The notes: generated from the letters alone by a model not told the origin. Positions 19,281-29,591 are shown, numbered from the stretch's first letter. The stretch is 64,000 bases of DNA from Candidatus Harpocratesius repetitus (GCA_021498095.1 JAIZWK010000001.1:4093450-4157449), one strand, 5' to 3'. Translations and numbers: made by a program.

Positions 19281-21692
19281 TTAAAGAAAAATTTCATCCC
19301 TTTTTCTTTTTCGCATTTCCGTCTGTTTTAAAATAATAATTATTCCGATAAATGAAGCCATTCCTAAAGATAATTGTAAATAACCATTAATTGAAATCTT
19401 GTTTCCATTTAGAAAATCATCAGAACTAGAATCATCTAAGCCGTTATTTGTGCTAGTATTTGAATTATTGCTTATCTCTGGAATCGAAAGAATAATTGGT
19501 TCTGGTAATGATAACCATGTTTCAGCATCTCCATAATCATCTGTGGTAATATCATTAGGTACCGAATCAGCGGCACCTGATTTTCCTTCTTGTGTAGAAA
19601 AAAGCATAATAGAAAGTTCATCACCTTCAGATAAATCAAGCTTTTCATAAGGTATTTTGAATGTTGCAAAGCGGTAAATCGATGAAGAACGAAAATCTTC
19701 TGATGGAATTAAATCCCATATACTTTTCCAATCCGTTGATTCACGATCATATATATATAAGGTTGCTTTTTGAATCTCATTACTTGGTTCTTCATCTACA
19801 TCTGTTGATGAATAGAGGATAAATTCTGGTAAAACAGAACCAGCAAAATTCAGTTGTTCATGATTTTTTAGTCCCCAATTTGTTCCACCATTTTTGGTGC
19901 TAATTGCAATTCCAAATTCCAAATCACCTCCAGAAGTCCAAGTATTTTCTCGATACGGAAAGCCGATATATAAATTTTCATGATCTTTCGATAAATATAA
20001 ATAGGTTAAATCTTCCGCTCTCCCTTTTGTATCATCAAATGGATCAGAATAAACAGGAAATCCCCATTCTCCTGAAAGGAGTGGAATTTGAGCATCCCAA
20101 TTAATTATTCCTTCTCCTATCTTCAATTCAGTATAAGGATCTAAATGATTGACTGGTCGCGGTGCAAATACTAATTCTGATCGGAGATCTATAGGTGACA
20201 AGATACGGTAATCATTTGCAGGTATTTCAAAAGTTAATTGTCCAGAAGAATCAACGTTGATTGGAGAATTATATGGATTAGTTAAATCATAGAGCACAGC
20301 ATTTGACCACTGGGTAGAAATTGTGCGTATTTTATTCTCAATTGGATCATCGTTTAAAGCAATGATAAATCCTGTATTAGTCCCGGAGCTGCTCATACCC
20401 ACATCCTCAGCAATGTATACATCTGAATCCGTCCATCGTGTTTGCATGATACCTGAACTTAACTCATTTCTTATTCGAATTAAATTGGTGATATGGGAAT
20501 GATACCAAAGATCAAAATAATCTTTCCAAAAAACAGATGGATATCCAGGATGTGTTAAAATATATGCATACGCCAAATGACGGTTGTAGTCTACTCGACT
20601 GTATTCATCCCGTTCTGTATCATGATTCATCACGAAAGTAACCGCTTTATCAGGATTAATATCTATTAATTTATTAACATAATCAAGTTCCATCATGTTA
20701 AAATTTCCGTTTCCATCACACATCTCTTCCAATCGGTAAATCAAGGCAAAATCAAATGCGCCAACAGAATTTTCAGTAGATTCTATGTAATTTTGAATCA
20801 GATTTTTATCCCCGTGCCAATATTCGGCAACTCCCCAACCACCAACATTTTTCATCCAATCTCGTACAAAGGTTGGATCAAAATTAATCACATTATCAAA
20901 ACGCCATCCATCGAATCCAACATCGTTTGCCATCCATGAACCCCATTCAATCAAACCATTATGAACATAAGGATTTGCATGGCATAGATCAGGAAAATTT
21001 GCGAAGACTCCTTCATCCGCGGTTTCATATTCACATGGATGAAAACAAGTATAATTTCGTGGAAATCGACCACTGGCAATATTACTAAAATCTGTGTAAG
21101 AATAATCTCCCACATTTGGATTATATTCCAAATCACCGCCATTATTATGGTTAACTACGATATCTGCAACCATGGCGATGTTATTTCTGTGTGCATTGGC
21201 AATTAAATTCCGAAGTTCGGTTTCTGTGCCAAATCTAGTTCGAACATTTCCTTTTTGATTATAAGTTCCCAAATCATAATAATCATAGGGTTCATACCCC
21301 ATTCCAGAAACTCCACTTGTTCCAGCAGCTTTATATGGAGCAGGTAACCAGATAGAATCAATTCCAACTTGACTAAATTCAGGAATAAATTCATTAATTG
21401 TTTTCCACCAATTCCCTTCTGGACAAAGCCAATAAAAACCTTGAAGCATTACTCCTTGTCCAATAGAAACTGAATTGTAAAAAGAAGTAGATGAGTAGGG
21501 ATAGTTCTTATAACTAGAATTTGAATTAAAATTTGTTAAAGAAATAGGAAAGCTTATTTTATTATCCTTTATGATTAAAAGATTAATTACAGGCATAGAT
21601 AAGATGTACATAATGATAAGAATAAATATGAAGTGTTTTTTTTTTCTTCTTGGTAAAAAAAATTTCTTTAATTTCTGGTTCTTTCGATGCAT
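19281..21692 (-). CDS. GH13 alpha-amylase, secreted and membrane-anchored
   Basis: After a basic N-terminus and hydrophobic signal/anchor (20-41), a GH13 TIM barrel spans about 75-500. It has the four family regions: ADIVVNH at 177-182, GWRFDNV with nucleophile Asp266, GVAEYW with acid/base Glu290, and VMNHDTE with Asp358. This set indicates an endo-acting alpha-1,4-glucan hydrolase. A C-terminal beta-sandwich (about 520-735) may bind starch, and a Ser/Asn/Asp-rich linker leads to a final hydrophobic helix and RKRKR, so both ends could hold the protein at the membrane. The ATG has no strong ribosome site. It follows the TetR gene (69-base gap) on the same strand. It likely works with the GH57 enzyme upstream of the transporter genes. 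Confidence 0.94.
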   Translation of the reverse strand: MHRKNQKLKKFFLPRRKKKHFIFILIIMYILSMPVINLLIIKDNKISFPISLTNFNSNSSYKNYPYSSTSFYNSVSIGQGVMLQGFYWLCPEGNWWKTINEFIPEFSQVGIDSIWLPAPYKAAGTSGVSGMGYEPYDYYDLGTYNQKGNVRTRFGTETELRNLIANAHRNNIAMVADIVVNHNNGGDLEYNPNVGDYSYTDFSNIASGRFPRNYTCFHPCEYETADEGVFANFPDLCHANPYVHNGLIEWGSWMANDVGFDGWRFDNVINFDPTFVRDWMKNVGGWGVAEYWHGDKNLIQNYIESTENSVGAFDFALIYRLEEMCDGNGNFNMMELDYVNKLIDINPDKAVTFVMNHDTERDEYSRVDYNRHLAYAYILTHPGYPSVFWKDYFDLWYHSHITNLIRIRNELSSGIMQTRWTDSDVYIAEDVGMSSSGTNTGFIIALNDDPIENKIRTISTQWSNAVLYDLTNPYNSPINVDSSGQLTFEIPANDYRILSPIDLRSELVFAPRPVNHLDPYTELKIGEGIINWDAQIPLLSGEWGFPVYSDPFDDTKGRAEDLTYLYLSKDHENLYIGFPYRENTWTSGGDLEFGIAISTKNGGTNWGLKNHEQLNFAGSVLPEFILYSSTDVDEEPSNEIQKATLYIYDRESTDWKSIWDLIPSEDFRSSSIYRFATFKIPYEKLDLSEGDELSIMLFSTQEGKSGAADSVPNDITTDDYGDAETWLSLPEPIILSIPEISNNSNTSTNNGLDDSSSDDFLNGNKISINGYLQLSLGMASFIGIIIILKQTEMRKRKRDEIFL

Positions 21693-21760
21693 ATCAGTAT
21701 TATAGAGTTAAATCTTGAAATATTTTCGTACTAAATTCTAAATCTAAATTTTATTTTATT

Positions 21761-22480
21761 TTATTTATGTAAGTGATGTAATCCTTTACCAATCAAGAAC
21801 ATAATAATGTTCAAGATATTTTCTTCTGTATACCCTCGCTCTTGAAGAACACGATTACGATTTCCTAATTCAGTAATAATACCATTAATTAATAATGCAA
21901 GTATTTCAACAAAATCATTTGATGAAATTTCTTGTTTTAAGATGGATGCACTAATCTCTGATAAGGCTAATTCATTTTCATCAAATGCTTGTGCAATTGC
22001 ATTACGAAATTCTTCCCAAGCTTGGAAATATTCCAACTCACTTTGACTTACAGAATTTTTATCTTGAATCAATTTTTGTTTTATTATCAAATATCGATTT
22101 TGTTTTCCATATAAGTTAAGAATTTGAAAAATCCCATGATTAGTTGATGCAAAATGAAAGTATGCTATGCTTACTGCATTTAATCTATTTGCCACATCAT
22201 CTTGATAATGAAGTTCGAGCTGTTCTTTCATAAAATTTGTTAACTTTCGATAACTATATGCTGCAAATCCTGTAAGTAAGTCATCTTTAGAAGAAAAATA
22301 ACGATAAAGTGTTGGTTTTGTTAATCCTGCTTCAGCAGCAATATCTTCTAAGTTTAACTTATCAAAAGAATTAAACTGATTCCTTTCACCTAGACGTTCG
22401 AGTGCTTCCAAAATATCCCTTCTACGTCGTTTAAAATCAAGAATTTTTCGTTTTTCTTTCGGACTGAGAGTAGCATCCAT
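21761..22480 (-). CDS. TetR/AcrR-family transcriptional regulator
   Basis: The N-terminus has the TetR helix-turn-helix: a run of basic residues, ILEALERLG, then LEDIAAEAGLTKPTLYRYF and SSKDDLL near 45-70. The remaining ~165 residues are helical and should form the ligand-binding and dimer domain. At 239 residues it is slightly longer than the usual 190-220. It is divergent from the aminotransferase gene, and the 103-base gap contains a perfect 17-bp palindrome flanked on each side by a TATA-like element. Autoregulation and control of the aminotransferase/activase genes is therefore the simplest reading. It may also control the GH13 gene lying downstream on the same strand. The ligand is unknown. 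Confidence 0.92.
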   Translation of the reverse strand: MDATLSPKEKRKILDFKRRRRDILEALERLGERNQFNSFDKLNLEDIAAEAGLTKPTLYRYFSSKDDLLTGFAAYSYRKLTNFMKEQLELHYQDDVANRLNAVSIAYFHFASTNHGIFQILNLYGKQNRYLIIKQKLIQDKNSVSQSELEYFQAWEEFRNAIAQAFDENELALSEISASILKQEISSNDFVEILALLINGIITELGNRNRVLQERGYTEENILNIIMFLIGKGLHHLHK

Positions 22481-22506
22481 AAGGTGTTTTAGTATAATTA
22501 CTACCC

Positions 22507-22523
22507 CGTAAAAAATTTTTACG
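22507..22523. promoter_or_regulatory. Perfect 17-bp palindrome, candidate TetR operator
   Basis: CGTAAAAAATTTTTACG is an exact odd palindrome centred at 22515. It lies between the divergent TetR (start 22480) and aminotransferase (start 22584) genes. It is next to TATA-like stretches on both sides (22491-22500 for the regulator, 22539-22547 for the aminotransferase), where a bound dimer could block both promoters. Confidence 0.55.
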
Positions 22524-22538
22524 TCTCATCAAAGTAAG

Positions 22539-22547
22539 TATAAATTT
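22539..22547 (+). promoter_or_regulatory. TATA-box-like element for the aminotransferase gene
   Basis: TATAAATTT lies 37 bases before the ATG at 22584, which would put transcription start near 22570 and leave a very short leader. The palindrome at 22507-22523 is immediately upstream, over the expected TFB-recognition position. Confidence 0.35.
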
Positions 22548-22583
22548 AAATAACCATCTCACTTAATAAAAGAGTGATAAACA

Positions 22584-24041
22584 ATGGTTCCGGGCTTTGC
22601 AATTACAGAATATCCGAATACAGCGGAAATTTATGCAAAAATGAATCAATTGCTCCAACTTCCTTTGTACCGGGTCAAAACCGCTAATATGAAACAGTAT
22701 TTGAATTTTTTTGAACAAAAATGTTCAAAATCAAAAGCAATAATTACTGAAGCAAAACAATATATACCAGGAGGAGTTCAACACAATCTTGCATTTAATT
22801 ATCCCTTTCCACTAGTAATTAATAAAGCAGATGGGGCTTATTTGTACGATGTAGATGGAAATCAATATATAGATTTTTTACAAGCGGGAGGCCCAACTCT
22901 TTTAGGAAATAATTACGCACCCGTGCGCGAAAAAGTTATCAATGTTATTAAAGAATGTGCTCCTGTAACGGGGTTATTTCATGAATATGAATTAAAACTT
23001 GCAAAAGAAATCCATCATCATATGCCAACAATCGAAATGTTTCGGATGTTAGGTAGTGGTACAGAAGCAGATATGGCGGCAATTAGAATCGCCCGACTTG
23101 CGACAAAAAAAAAGAAAATTATAAAGATGGGTGGTGCATATCATGGTTGGAGTGATCAACTAATATATGGAATTCATTTACCCGGAACTAAACGATTTGA
23201 AGCTCATGGAATTCCAGCATCTTGTTCTCGACATACTCAAGAAGTATTTCCTAATGATATTCATGCTTTGGAGAGACAACTTCGATTGAACAGATTTCAA
23301 GGAGGAACCGCCGCGGTTCTGTTAGAACCAATTGGTCCTGAAAGTGGAACACGACCAATTGATAAAGAATATCTTCATCGAGCGAGAGAATTGTGTGACA
23401 AATATGATGCATTATTAATTTTTGATGAAGTTGTTACTGCTTTTCGATTAGGTATGGGGGGTGCTCAAGGTTATTTTAATATTAAACCAGATCTCACCGT
23501 TTTTGGTAAAATAATTGCAGGAGGATATCCCGGTGCAGGCGGTGTTGGCGGACAAGCAGAATTGATTAGCTTTTTAGCAGCAGGAGTAGAAAGCGGTAAA
23601 AAAAGAGCATATGTTGGAGGAACTCTTTCTGCTAATCCATTAAGTACAGCCGCAGGTTATTATTCTATAAAAGAAATTGAAAGAACCGATGCAGCAATTA
23701 AAGCCGGACAAGCTGGAGATAAATTAACTAAAGGTCTTCAAAAAATAATTGATAATTATAGTCTTCCATTTGTTGCCTACAATCAAGGATCGATATGCCA
23801 CTTAGAAACTGTAGGAGCGATGTTTCTCACTTTAAATTACCTTAAGATCTTTAAGATTTTAAAAGAAATTAAGGAACGTAAATTTGCAATGGAAGAATAC
23901 GGTGCTGCTTATATGGCAGAAGGAATGATCACGCTAGCTGGAAGTAGGTTGTATACCAGTATGGCGGATACATCAAAAATAATAGATGAAGCTTTATCAA
24001 GATTCGAAAGAGTATTTCAAAATATTCAAATACCAGAATAG
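22584..24041 (+). CDS. Class III aminotransferase, glutamate-1-semialdehyde 2,1-aminomutase-like
   Basis: This PLP enzyme follows the GSAM-like family: YIPGGVQH near 60, a phosphate-binding GSGTEADMAAIR near 155, GGAYHGWSD near 180, FDEVVTAFR near 280, and the PLP lysine in FGKIIAGG at Lys309, followed by GGTLSANPLS. The extra ~45 residues before the common start (ITEAKQYIPGG) are unusual but in frame with the ATG. True HemL would be expected near other haem genes. Here the neighbours are a TetR gene and a 2-hydroxyacyl-CoA-dehydratase-activator-like gene, so an amino-mutase or aminotransferase acting in amino-acid fermentation or a modified-sugar pathway is equally possible. The 84-base gap to the next gene suggests co-transcription. 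Confidence 0.85.
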   Translation: MVPGFAITEYPNTAEIYAKMNQLLQLPLYRVKTANMKQYLNFFEQKCSKSKAIITEAKQYIPGGVQHNLAFNYPFPLVINKADGAYLYDVDGNQYIDFLQAGGPTLLGNNYAPVREKVINVIKECAPVTGLFHEYELKLAKEIHHHMPTIEMFRMLGSGTEADMAAIRIARLATKKKKIIKMGGAYHGWSDQLIYGIHLPGTKRFEAHGIPASCSRHTQEVFPNDIHALERQLRLNRFQGGTAAVLLEPIGPESGTRPIDKEYLHRARELCDKYDALLIFDEVVTAFRLGMGGAQGYFNIKPDLTVFGKIIAGGYPGAGGVGGQAELISFLAAGVESGKKRAYVGGTLSANPLSTAAGYYSIKEIERTDAAIKAGQAGDKLTKGLQKIIDNYSLPFVAYNQGSICHLETVGAMFLTLNYLKIFKILKEIKERKFAMEEYGAAYMAEGMITLAGSRLYTSMADTSKIIDEALSRFERVFQNIQIPE

Positions 24042-24125
24042 AGGTGTATTCTTCCTATTCTTTAGGTAGAAAAGATAATATCTTCATATTATATTTATAT
24101 TTTTCGCTTCTTTCTTCGATATTAT

Positions 24126-27100
24126 ATGAAGCAAAGTAATTCAAATTCTCTCCGTAATGTTGAAATCTTGGAAAATAATACCAAATACGTTGGAATTAAT
24201 ATTGGTGCAGTATCAGTCAATGTAGTATGGAAAGATAAGAATGGAACATATTTCAGTAAGAAACAAGGCCATTTAGGAAATCCTCAAATGATTTTAAACG
24301 ATATTTTAATTTCAAACCAACTAATTCATAATAATTCTAATTCTTATTTTGAAGTTTCAGGTACTTTTGGTGAAATTTCTGAGATTAAAGCTATTGAAAG
24401 AGGAGTCCAGCAAATTGAGCAACAAATAGATGCTGTTCTTTCTTTAGGGGGAGAAGCATTTGTCCTATATATTCTCAATAAACAAGGACATATTGTTAAT
24501 ATTTTATCCCAAGACAAATGTGCGGCAGGATCTGGAGAATTTTTCCTGCAACAAATTGAACGACTTAATTTAAGCTTAGAAGAAGCTATTGATCTGGCAG
24601 AAAAAGGAAAAAAAATTCAAATCGCTTCACGTTGTTCTGTGCATTGTAAGTCAGATGTAACACATAAGCTTAATCGTGGCGAGGCTTCCATTGAAGATAT
24701 CTTATTCTCTTTGATTTCGAATATGATTAACAAAGGTTTAGCAATGATCCAGCAATCGCGCGTTTCAATCAAAAATTTATTAGTAATTGGAGGGCTCACA
24801 CTAAACAAAGTTGTTGTTCAACAACTTCATCAAACTTTATCAGAAATAAATGTAATTATTCATCCATTTTCTTCTTTATTTGAAGCATATGGAACCGCTT
24901 TACTGGTACAAGACGTACCAACAAAAAGAGAACCCTCATTAAAAATTCAACAAACTTTCACAATATTGCCTTCATTAGAAAAATACAGCCATTTAGTCAG
25001 AAGTATGCAAAATTTTCAAACAAATGATTCTACAAATATCGAAAAAATAACCAAAATTGATCCTTTACAAGCTTATATATTAGGAATCGATGTAGGATCG
25101 ACCACGACAAAAGCAGTTCTATTTCACCCGGACAACCGCCAGATTCTTGCATCACATTATGGTAGGACAAATGGAAACCCTATTGAAGCCACCCGGAAAT
25201 GCATTCAAGAAATAATTAATCAAGTAGGTTCTGTAAATATTAAATTAATTGGAGTAACAGGCTCAGGGAGGCAAATGGTGGCCGCTTATTTAGGAACTTC
25301 AGCAGTATATAACGAAATTTCAGCTCATTCAGAAGGAGCGGCTTATTTTGATCCTGAAGTTGATACAATATTTGAAATTGGGGGTCAAGATGCAAAATAC
25401 ATGTTTTTAGCAAATGGAGTTCCTGTAGATTATGCCATGAATGCATCATGTTCAGCAGGGACAGGATCATTTTTAGAAGAAAGTGCGAAATGCGACTTGG
25501 GGGTAACTGTATATGATATCGGAGATGTCGCAATTAAGTCACCCCGCGCAGTTAGATTTAAAGCCGATTGTGCTGCTTTTATCAATTCTGATATTCGAAC
25601 TGCTCTTCAAGAAGGTTATTCTAAACCTGAAATTATAGCTGGTTTAGTCTATTCTATTGTAAATAATTATTTAAATAAAGTAAAAGGAACCCGTCCTATT
25701 GGTAAGAAAATATTCCTACAAGGTGGTGTTGCAAAAAATCGAGCAGTTGGAAATGCTTTTGCCCAAGTTACAGGGAGAGAAATAATTATTCCCCCATTTC
25801 CAGAATTAATGGGAGCATTTGGAATTGCTTTAATCGCACAAGCGAAATATAAAGAAGGTGAAGTATCAGCAATGCCTCCAAATACCACTTTAGAGCATAT
25901 TATTGCAACTCCCTTGAAACATTTAGGTTCCTTTACATGTAAATCATGTCAAAATTACTGTCAAATCGAACGGTATGCAGTAGGAAATCGAAAATTTCCA
26001 TTTGGAGGTAAATGTACTCGCTATGAACATATTTGGAGACAAACAAAATCAATCAAAGAACAGGAAGATTTGGTGAGTTATAGAACAAACCTCATGTTTC
26101 CTGCTTCAAATACAAGAACTTCACAAGATGTTATTGATAATTCATCAACGGAAGAATTACAGAGAATAGGTATTCCACGCGCATTATTAACTCATAGTCT
26201 TTATCCCCTTTTTTCAACCTTCTTTACGGAATTAGGGTTTGAAGTTATTTTGTCAGATATTGATCCAGATTTTGCACTAATTCCCAATGCACCACTATGT
26301 TACCCAATGCAAATATTTCATGGAGCTGTAGCTGATTTAGTCAAAAAAGGAGTTCATTTCATCTTTACTCCTCATATTACAAAAATGAAGAAATCTGAAA
26401 AATGGTATAGTTCAACTTTTTGCCCGATTACTCAATCTGGTCCATATATGGTTGCACAAATCTTTGATCATGTTGAATTCTTAATACCTGAATTGGATTT
26501 TAGTGAAGGATACTTTGAAAATGACAGTATCATTAGAATGGCTGTTGAAAAACTCCACATTGATGAAGATGTGGCGAATGCTGCCTATAATACCGCAGTA
26601 CTTGCTCAAGAGATGGTTGAAAGAAAACTAAAAGAAAAAGGCCGTCAAGTTCTTAAAAATCTAATAAAATCAGGTCAAACAGGAATAATAATTGTTGGTC
26701 GAAGTTATAATGTGTATCCTAAAGAGACATCTCAAAGTATTCCTAAAAAATTGACAAGTATGGGTGTTCAAGTTATCCCATTTGATTTTTTGGAGCCAAT
26801 ATCTGAATCAGATACTCCATGGTATTTCGCAAATTATGTAACTGAAGCAGTAAATTTAGTAAAGCAGCATGATAATCTCTTCTTGCTTTATATCAATAAT
26901 TTCAGCTGCACTATCGATGCATTTATTCAACATTGGGTTAGATCTCAAATGGATGCTAAACCATATTTATTAATGGAACTAGATGCACACATGGCTGATG
27001 CTGGTACTCAAACCCGCATTGAAGCATTTTTAGAAATTATTAAAAATTACCGTCAACAGCACTATGATCCTATCTCAAACTCATTCCGAATCGCAAGAGT

Positions 27101-28472
27101 AGAGCAAAAAAATGGAAAGACAGTGATTATACGCACTTCTGGAGAAGAAATAGATATTTTTGATCCCAAAGTCAAAATACATCTCTTCCCTTTTTCACCT
27201 TATCATACTGATTTATTCGAAAAGATGCTTTCAAGTTATGGATATAATGTTGAACCTACAGGAGATATCCAATTATCATATCCAGTAGAAGGTTTGAAAT
27301 ATTGCTCAGGAAAAGAATGTATTCCTCTTCCAATTGTACTAGGTCATATACTCCACTTAGTTAGAAATCGTAAACCTGGAGAAGTGATTGGTTATTTTAT
27401 GTTACGTGGAGGAGAACCTTGTGTAGTTTTTAGTTATGGTCAATATATCAGAGATTTTTTGGAAAAGAATCATATTTCAGATGTATTCTTTTTTGATTTT
27501 GATAAAAAAAGTAATTTTATGGGAGCAAATATCATGAGTGTGATACAATATGCTCCAAGAATCTTGATATTAGGTGATATAATTAATGATATTCACAGCG
27601 CACTTGAAGTTGTTGGTAGACCAGGAAGTATAAATCAATTACAAGTATATTGGAAAGAATTGCTAAAAGAATTTAACTCTCTTTCTGTTCTCGATGGATT
27701 GATAGATAAATTAATAAATCAGATTACAACAATTCCAATCCAAAGTACACCTCAAGAAAAACCAATTGTTTTACTTTCTGGAGATTTCTTTGTCCGTTTC
27801 AGCCCATTTTTCTTGAAAGAATTGAAAAAAATATACAATTCACATGGAATTATCGTAAAATCGACTGATTTATTCGAATTATTTGCATATGGTATTCCTT
27901 TTGGTAGTCTGGTAAATCCAAAAAATAGAAGCAAATACCTTAGTAAAGTTAGAGATAAATTTAAAGGAAAAGATAGAATATGGAAGAATTTCTCTGCTGG
28001 TTTTTATGCAAGCCAATTAATCTACAAATATATGGAGCAAGTAGATCACAAACTCCGAAAGCGATTTGAAAAAACTAATTTGCTTTTTGCTCCTCCAAAT
28101 GATATTATTCGAATTGTAAAAAATGCAGATACATTAATCAATCCTCAGATTTATGGAGAAGGCATTCTCACTGTAGGAAAAGGAATTGAAGTGCTTGAGG
28201 ATCAAACTTATGATGGATTAATCTTAATTGGTCCACAATTTTGCCTACCTTACCGAGCTTCACAAGCAATTCTCAAACCAATATATTATGAAAACAATTT
28301 TCCATATATGGTATTTGATGCTGAAATATCTGCCATATCTCCAAATATAAAACGATTAATCGAAGCTAATATTGAGCAGATAAAACGACACTTTAAAATA
28401 CGGCATATAAAAAATATCGATGATAAATCAAGCGCAAAGAGAAAGTTCATATTCAAAATTCTTGGTGGTTAA
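24126..28472 (+). CDS. Giant 2-hydroxyacyl-CoA dehydratase activator-like ATPase (BadF/BcrA plus DUF2229)
   Basis: The 1448-residue protein has two ASKHA ATPase domains in tandem. The first (about 18-265) contains CAAGSGEF and SRCSVHCKSD. The second (about 318-585) has the phosphate loop GIDVGSTTTK near 320, CSAGTGSF with Cys442, and ADCAAF with Cys482. These Cys positions correspond to the [4Fe-4S] ligands shared across a homodimer in known activators. A Cys-rich segment (CKSCQNYC and GGKC, about 600-640) and a long DUF2229/COG3580-type region complete it. Such proteins couple ATP hydrolysis to low-potential electron transfer into a radical dehydratase. Large two-domain versions of 1400 residues are known, mostly without a defined substrate. 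No HgdA/HgdB-type dehydratase subunit is present in the window. Confidence 0.9.
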   Translation: MKQSNSNSLRNVEILENNTKYVGINIGAVSVNVVWKDKNGTYFSKKQGHLGNPQMILNDILISNQLIHNNSNSYFEVSGTFGEISEIKAIERGVQQIEQQIDAVLSLGGEAFVLYILNKQGHIVNILSQDKCAAGSGEFFLQQIERLNLSLEEAIDLAEKGKKIQIASRCSVHCKSDVTHKLNRGEASIEDILFSLISNMINKGLAMIQQSRVSIKNLLVIGGLTLNKVVVQQLHQTLSEINVIIHPFSSLFEAYGTALLVQDVPTKREPSLKIQQTFTILPSLEKYSHLVRSMQNFQTNDSTNIEKITKIDPLQAYILGIDVGSTTTKAVLFHPDNRQILASHYGRTNGNPIEATRKCIQEIINQVGSVNIKLIGVTGSGRQMVAAYLGTSAVYNEISAHSEGAAYFDPEVDTIFEIGGQDAKYMFLANGVPVDYAMNASCSAGTGSFLEESAKCDLGVTVYDIGDVAIKSPRAVRFKADCAAFINSDIRTALQEGYSKPEIIAGLVYSIVNNYLNKVKGTRPIGKKIFLQGGVAKNRAVGNAFAQVTGREIIIPPFPELMGAFGIALIAQAKYKEGEVSAMPPNTTLEHIIATPLKHLGSFTCKSCQNYCQIERYAVGNRKFPFGGKCTRYEHIWRQTKSIKEQEDLVSYRTNLMFPASNTRTSQDVIDNSSTEELQRIGIPRALLTHSLYPLFSTFFTELGFEVILSDIDPDFALIPNAPLCYPMQIFHGAVADLVKKGVHFIFTPHITKMKKSEKWYSSTFCPITQSGPYMVAQIFDHVEFLIPELDFSEGYFENDSIIRMAVEKLHIDEDVANAAYNTAVLAQEMVERKLKEKGRQVLKNLIKSGQTGIIIVGRSYNVYPKETSQSIPKKLTSMGVQVIPFDFLEPISESDTPWYFANYVTEAVNLVKQHDNLFLLYINNFSCTIDAFIQHWVRSQMDAKPYLLMELDAHMADAGTQTRIEAFLEIIKNYRQQHYDPISNSFRIARVEQKNGKTVIIRTSGEEIDIFDPKVKIHLFPFSPYHTDLFEKMLSSYGYNVEPTGDIQLSYPVEGLKYCSGKECIPLPIVLGHILHLVRNRKPGEVIGYFMLRGGEPCVVFSYGQYIRDFLEKNHISDVFFFDFDKKSNFMGANIMSVIQYAPRILILGDIINDIHSALEVVGRPGSINQLQVYWKELLKEFNSLSVLDGLIDKLINQITTIPIQSTPQEKPIVLLSGDFFVRFSPFFLKELKKIYNSHGIIVKSTDLFELFAYGIPFGSLVNPKNRSKYLSKVRDKFKGKDRIWKNFSAGFYASQLIYKYMEQVDHKLRKRFEKTNLLFAPPNDIIRIVKNADTLINPQIYGEGILTVGKGIEVLEDQTYDGLILIGPQFCLPYRASQAILKPIYYENNFPYMVFDAEISAISPNIKRLIEANIEQIKRHFKIRHIKNIDDKSSAKRKFIFKILGG

Positions 28473-28950
28473 TCAGATTATTTTGATATTTTTTTCTATT
28501 TCTAAATTTTTTGTATGAGCCTTTATCAACATTTGATAGATTAATAAAAAAATAAAAATCCTGCATAATTTACACATTTACCAACATTCCATCCAAATTT
28601 GAAATTTGTCGATCAGAAATTTAGAACTTTTTTTATCAAATTCAACTATAATATGATTAAAAATAGTCAAAAATCGACCCATAATTATATTTTCTAAAGT
28701 TCATTTTTGCCGACTGAAATAATTCTTGGATAAGTTTGGTTATTGTCGGAAAATGAAAGATTAAAATGGAAATTCTGTCAAAAATAAAGAAGTTGCTAGA
28801 ACCTCGTATAATTTTTTTTTCTTTAATGATGAAAATAATTAATTCTGTCTAATTGATTACGGAGAATTCATTTGATTGCTCTTGACTTTTATTATAATTT
28901 AAAATAAGATTATTAAATAATTAATCAAAACAATAATTCTTGAATGAAAA
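28473..28950. other. Intergenic region with no recognisable gene
   Basis: This stretch of 478 bases is very AT-rich with scattered stops in all frames. I see no tRNA-like fold, repeat or conserved-looking hairpin. The last 80 bases before 28951 are nearly pure A/T and could hold the promoter of the methyltransferase gene. Confidence 0.5.
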
Positions 28951-29550
28951 ATGAAATTGCGCTATAAATTCCACATTTGGCTTTTTAATATAATTGCTCC
29001 TGGTTATCAATGGTTTTTTCGCTCTCAACTTAACTCATACCGTAAATTACTGGAAAAATTTAATTCAAATTTACCTGTTCAAGCACCTGCTAAAGTTCTT
29101 GATGTAGGATGTGGGACTGGTGCTTTTGGTGTTGCTTTTCAAGAAAAAGGATTTAGTGTTTTAGGAATAGATAGTTCAGAAAAAATGATTAAAATTGCCA
29201 AAAAAAACTCTCTTGAGGCTACACGGACAAATTTATTAGAACCTTTGCCCTTTCCAGATGATACTTTTGATTTAGTTATTGCAGCCAATGTAATGCATGG
29301 ATTTCAAGTAAGTGAAAGAAAGCAAATTTATCAAGAAATTGCCCGTATTAGCAAAAAATATGCACTTTTCCATGATTATTCAAAAAAGCGAAATATTTTT
29401 GTTACATTAATAGAATGGATAGAACACGGAGATTATTTCAATTTTATTCGTAAAATACCAGAAGATTTTCTTCAAGTATTTCAAGAAGTAAAGACTTTAG
29501 GTGAAAGCGAAGATTACTCCGCTTGGTATTTATGCACAAAAAAAAAATAA
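28951..29550 (+). CDS. Class I SAM-dependent methyltransferase
   Basis: A Rossmann-type methyltransferase of 199 residues. Motif I is VLDVGCGTGAFG at 49-60, followed by an acidic post-I strand ending in GIDSSEKMI, a motif near LLEPLPFPDDTFDLVI, and ANVMHGF. This resembles the UbiE/Methyltransf_11 group. The N-terminal ~25 residues (WLFNIIAPGYQWFF) are hydrophobic and aromatic, suggesting a lipid or membrane-associated substrate. The start is the ATG at 28951. It is a single-gene unit, converging with the GNAT gene 41 bases away. The substrate cannot be told from sequence. Confidence 0.88.
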   Translation: MKLRYKFHIWLFNIIAPGYQWFFRSQLNSYRKLLEKFNSNLPVQAPAKVLDVGCGTGAFGVAFQEKGFSVLGIDSSEKMIKIAKKNSLEATRTNLLEPLPFPDDTFDLVIAANVMHGFQVSERKQIYQEIARISKKYALFHDYSKKRNIFVTLIEWIEHGDYFNFIRKIPEDFLQVFQEVKTLGESEDYSAWYLCTKKK

Positions 29551-29591
29551 AACTTTTTTAGACTTTTCACTCATATAATTTGATTATAAGA

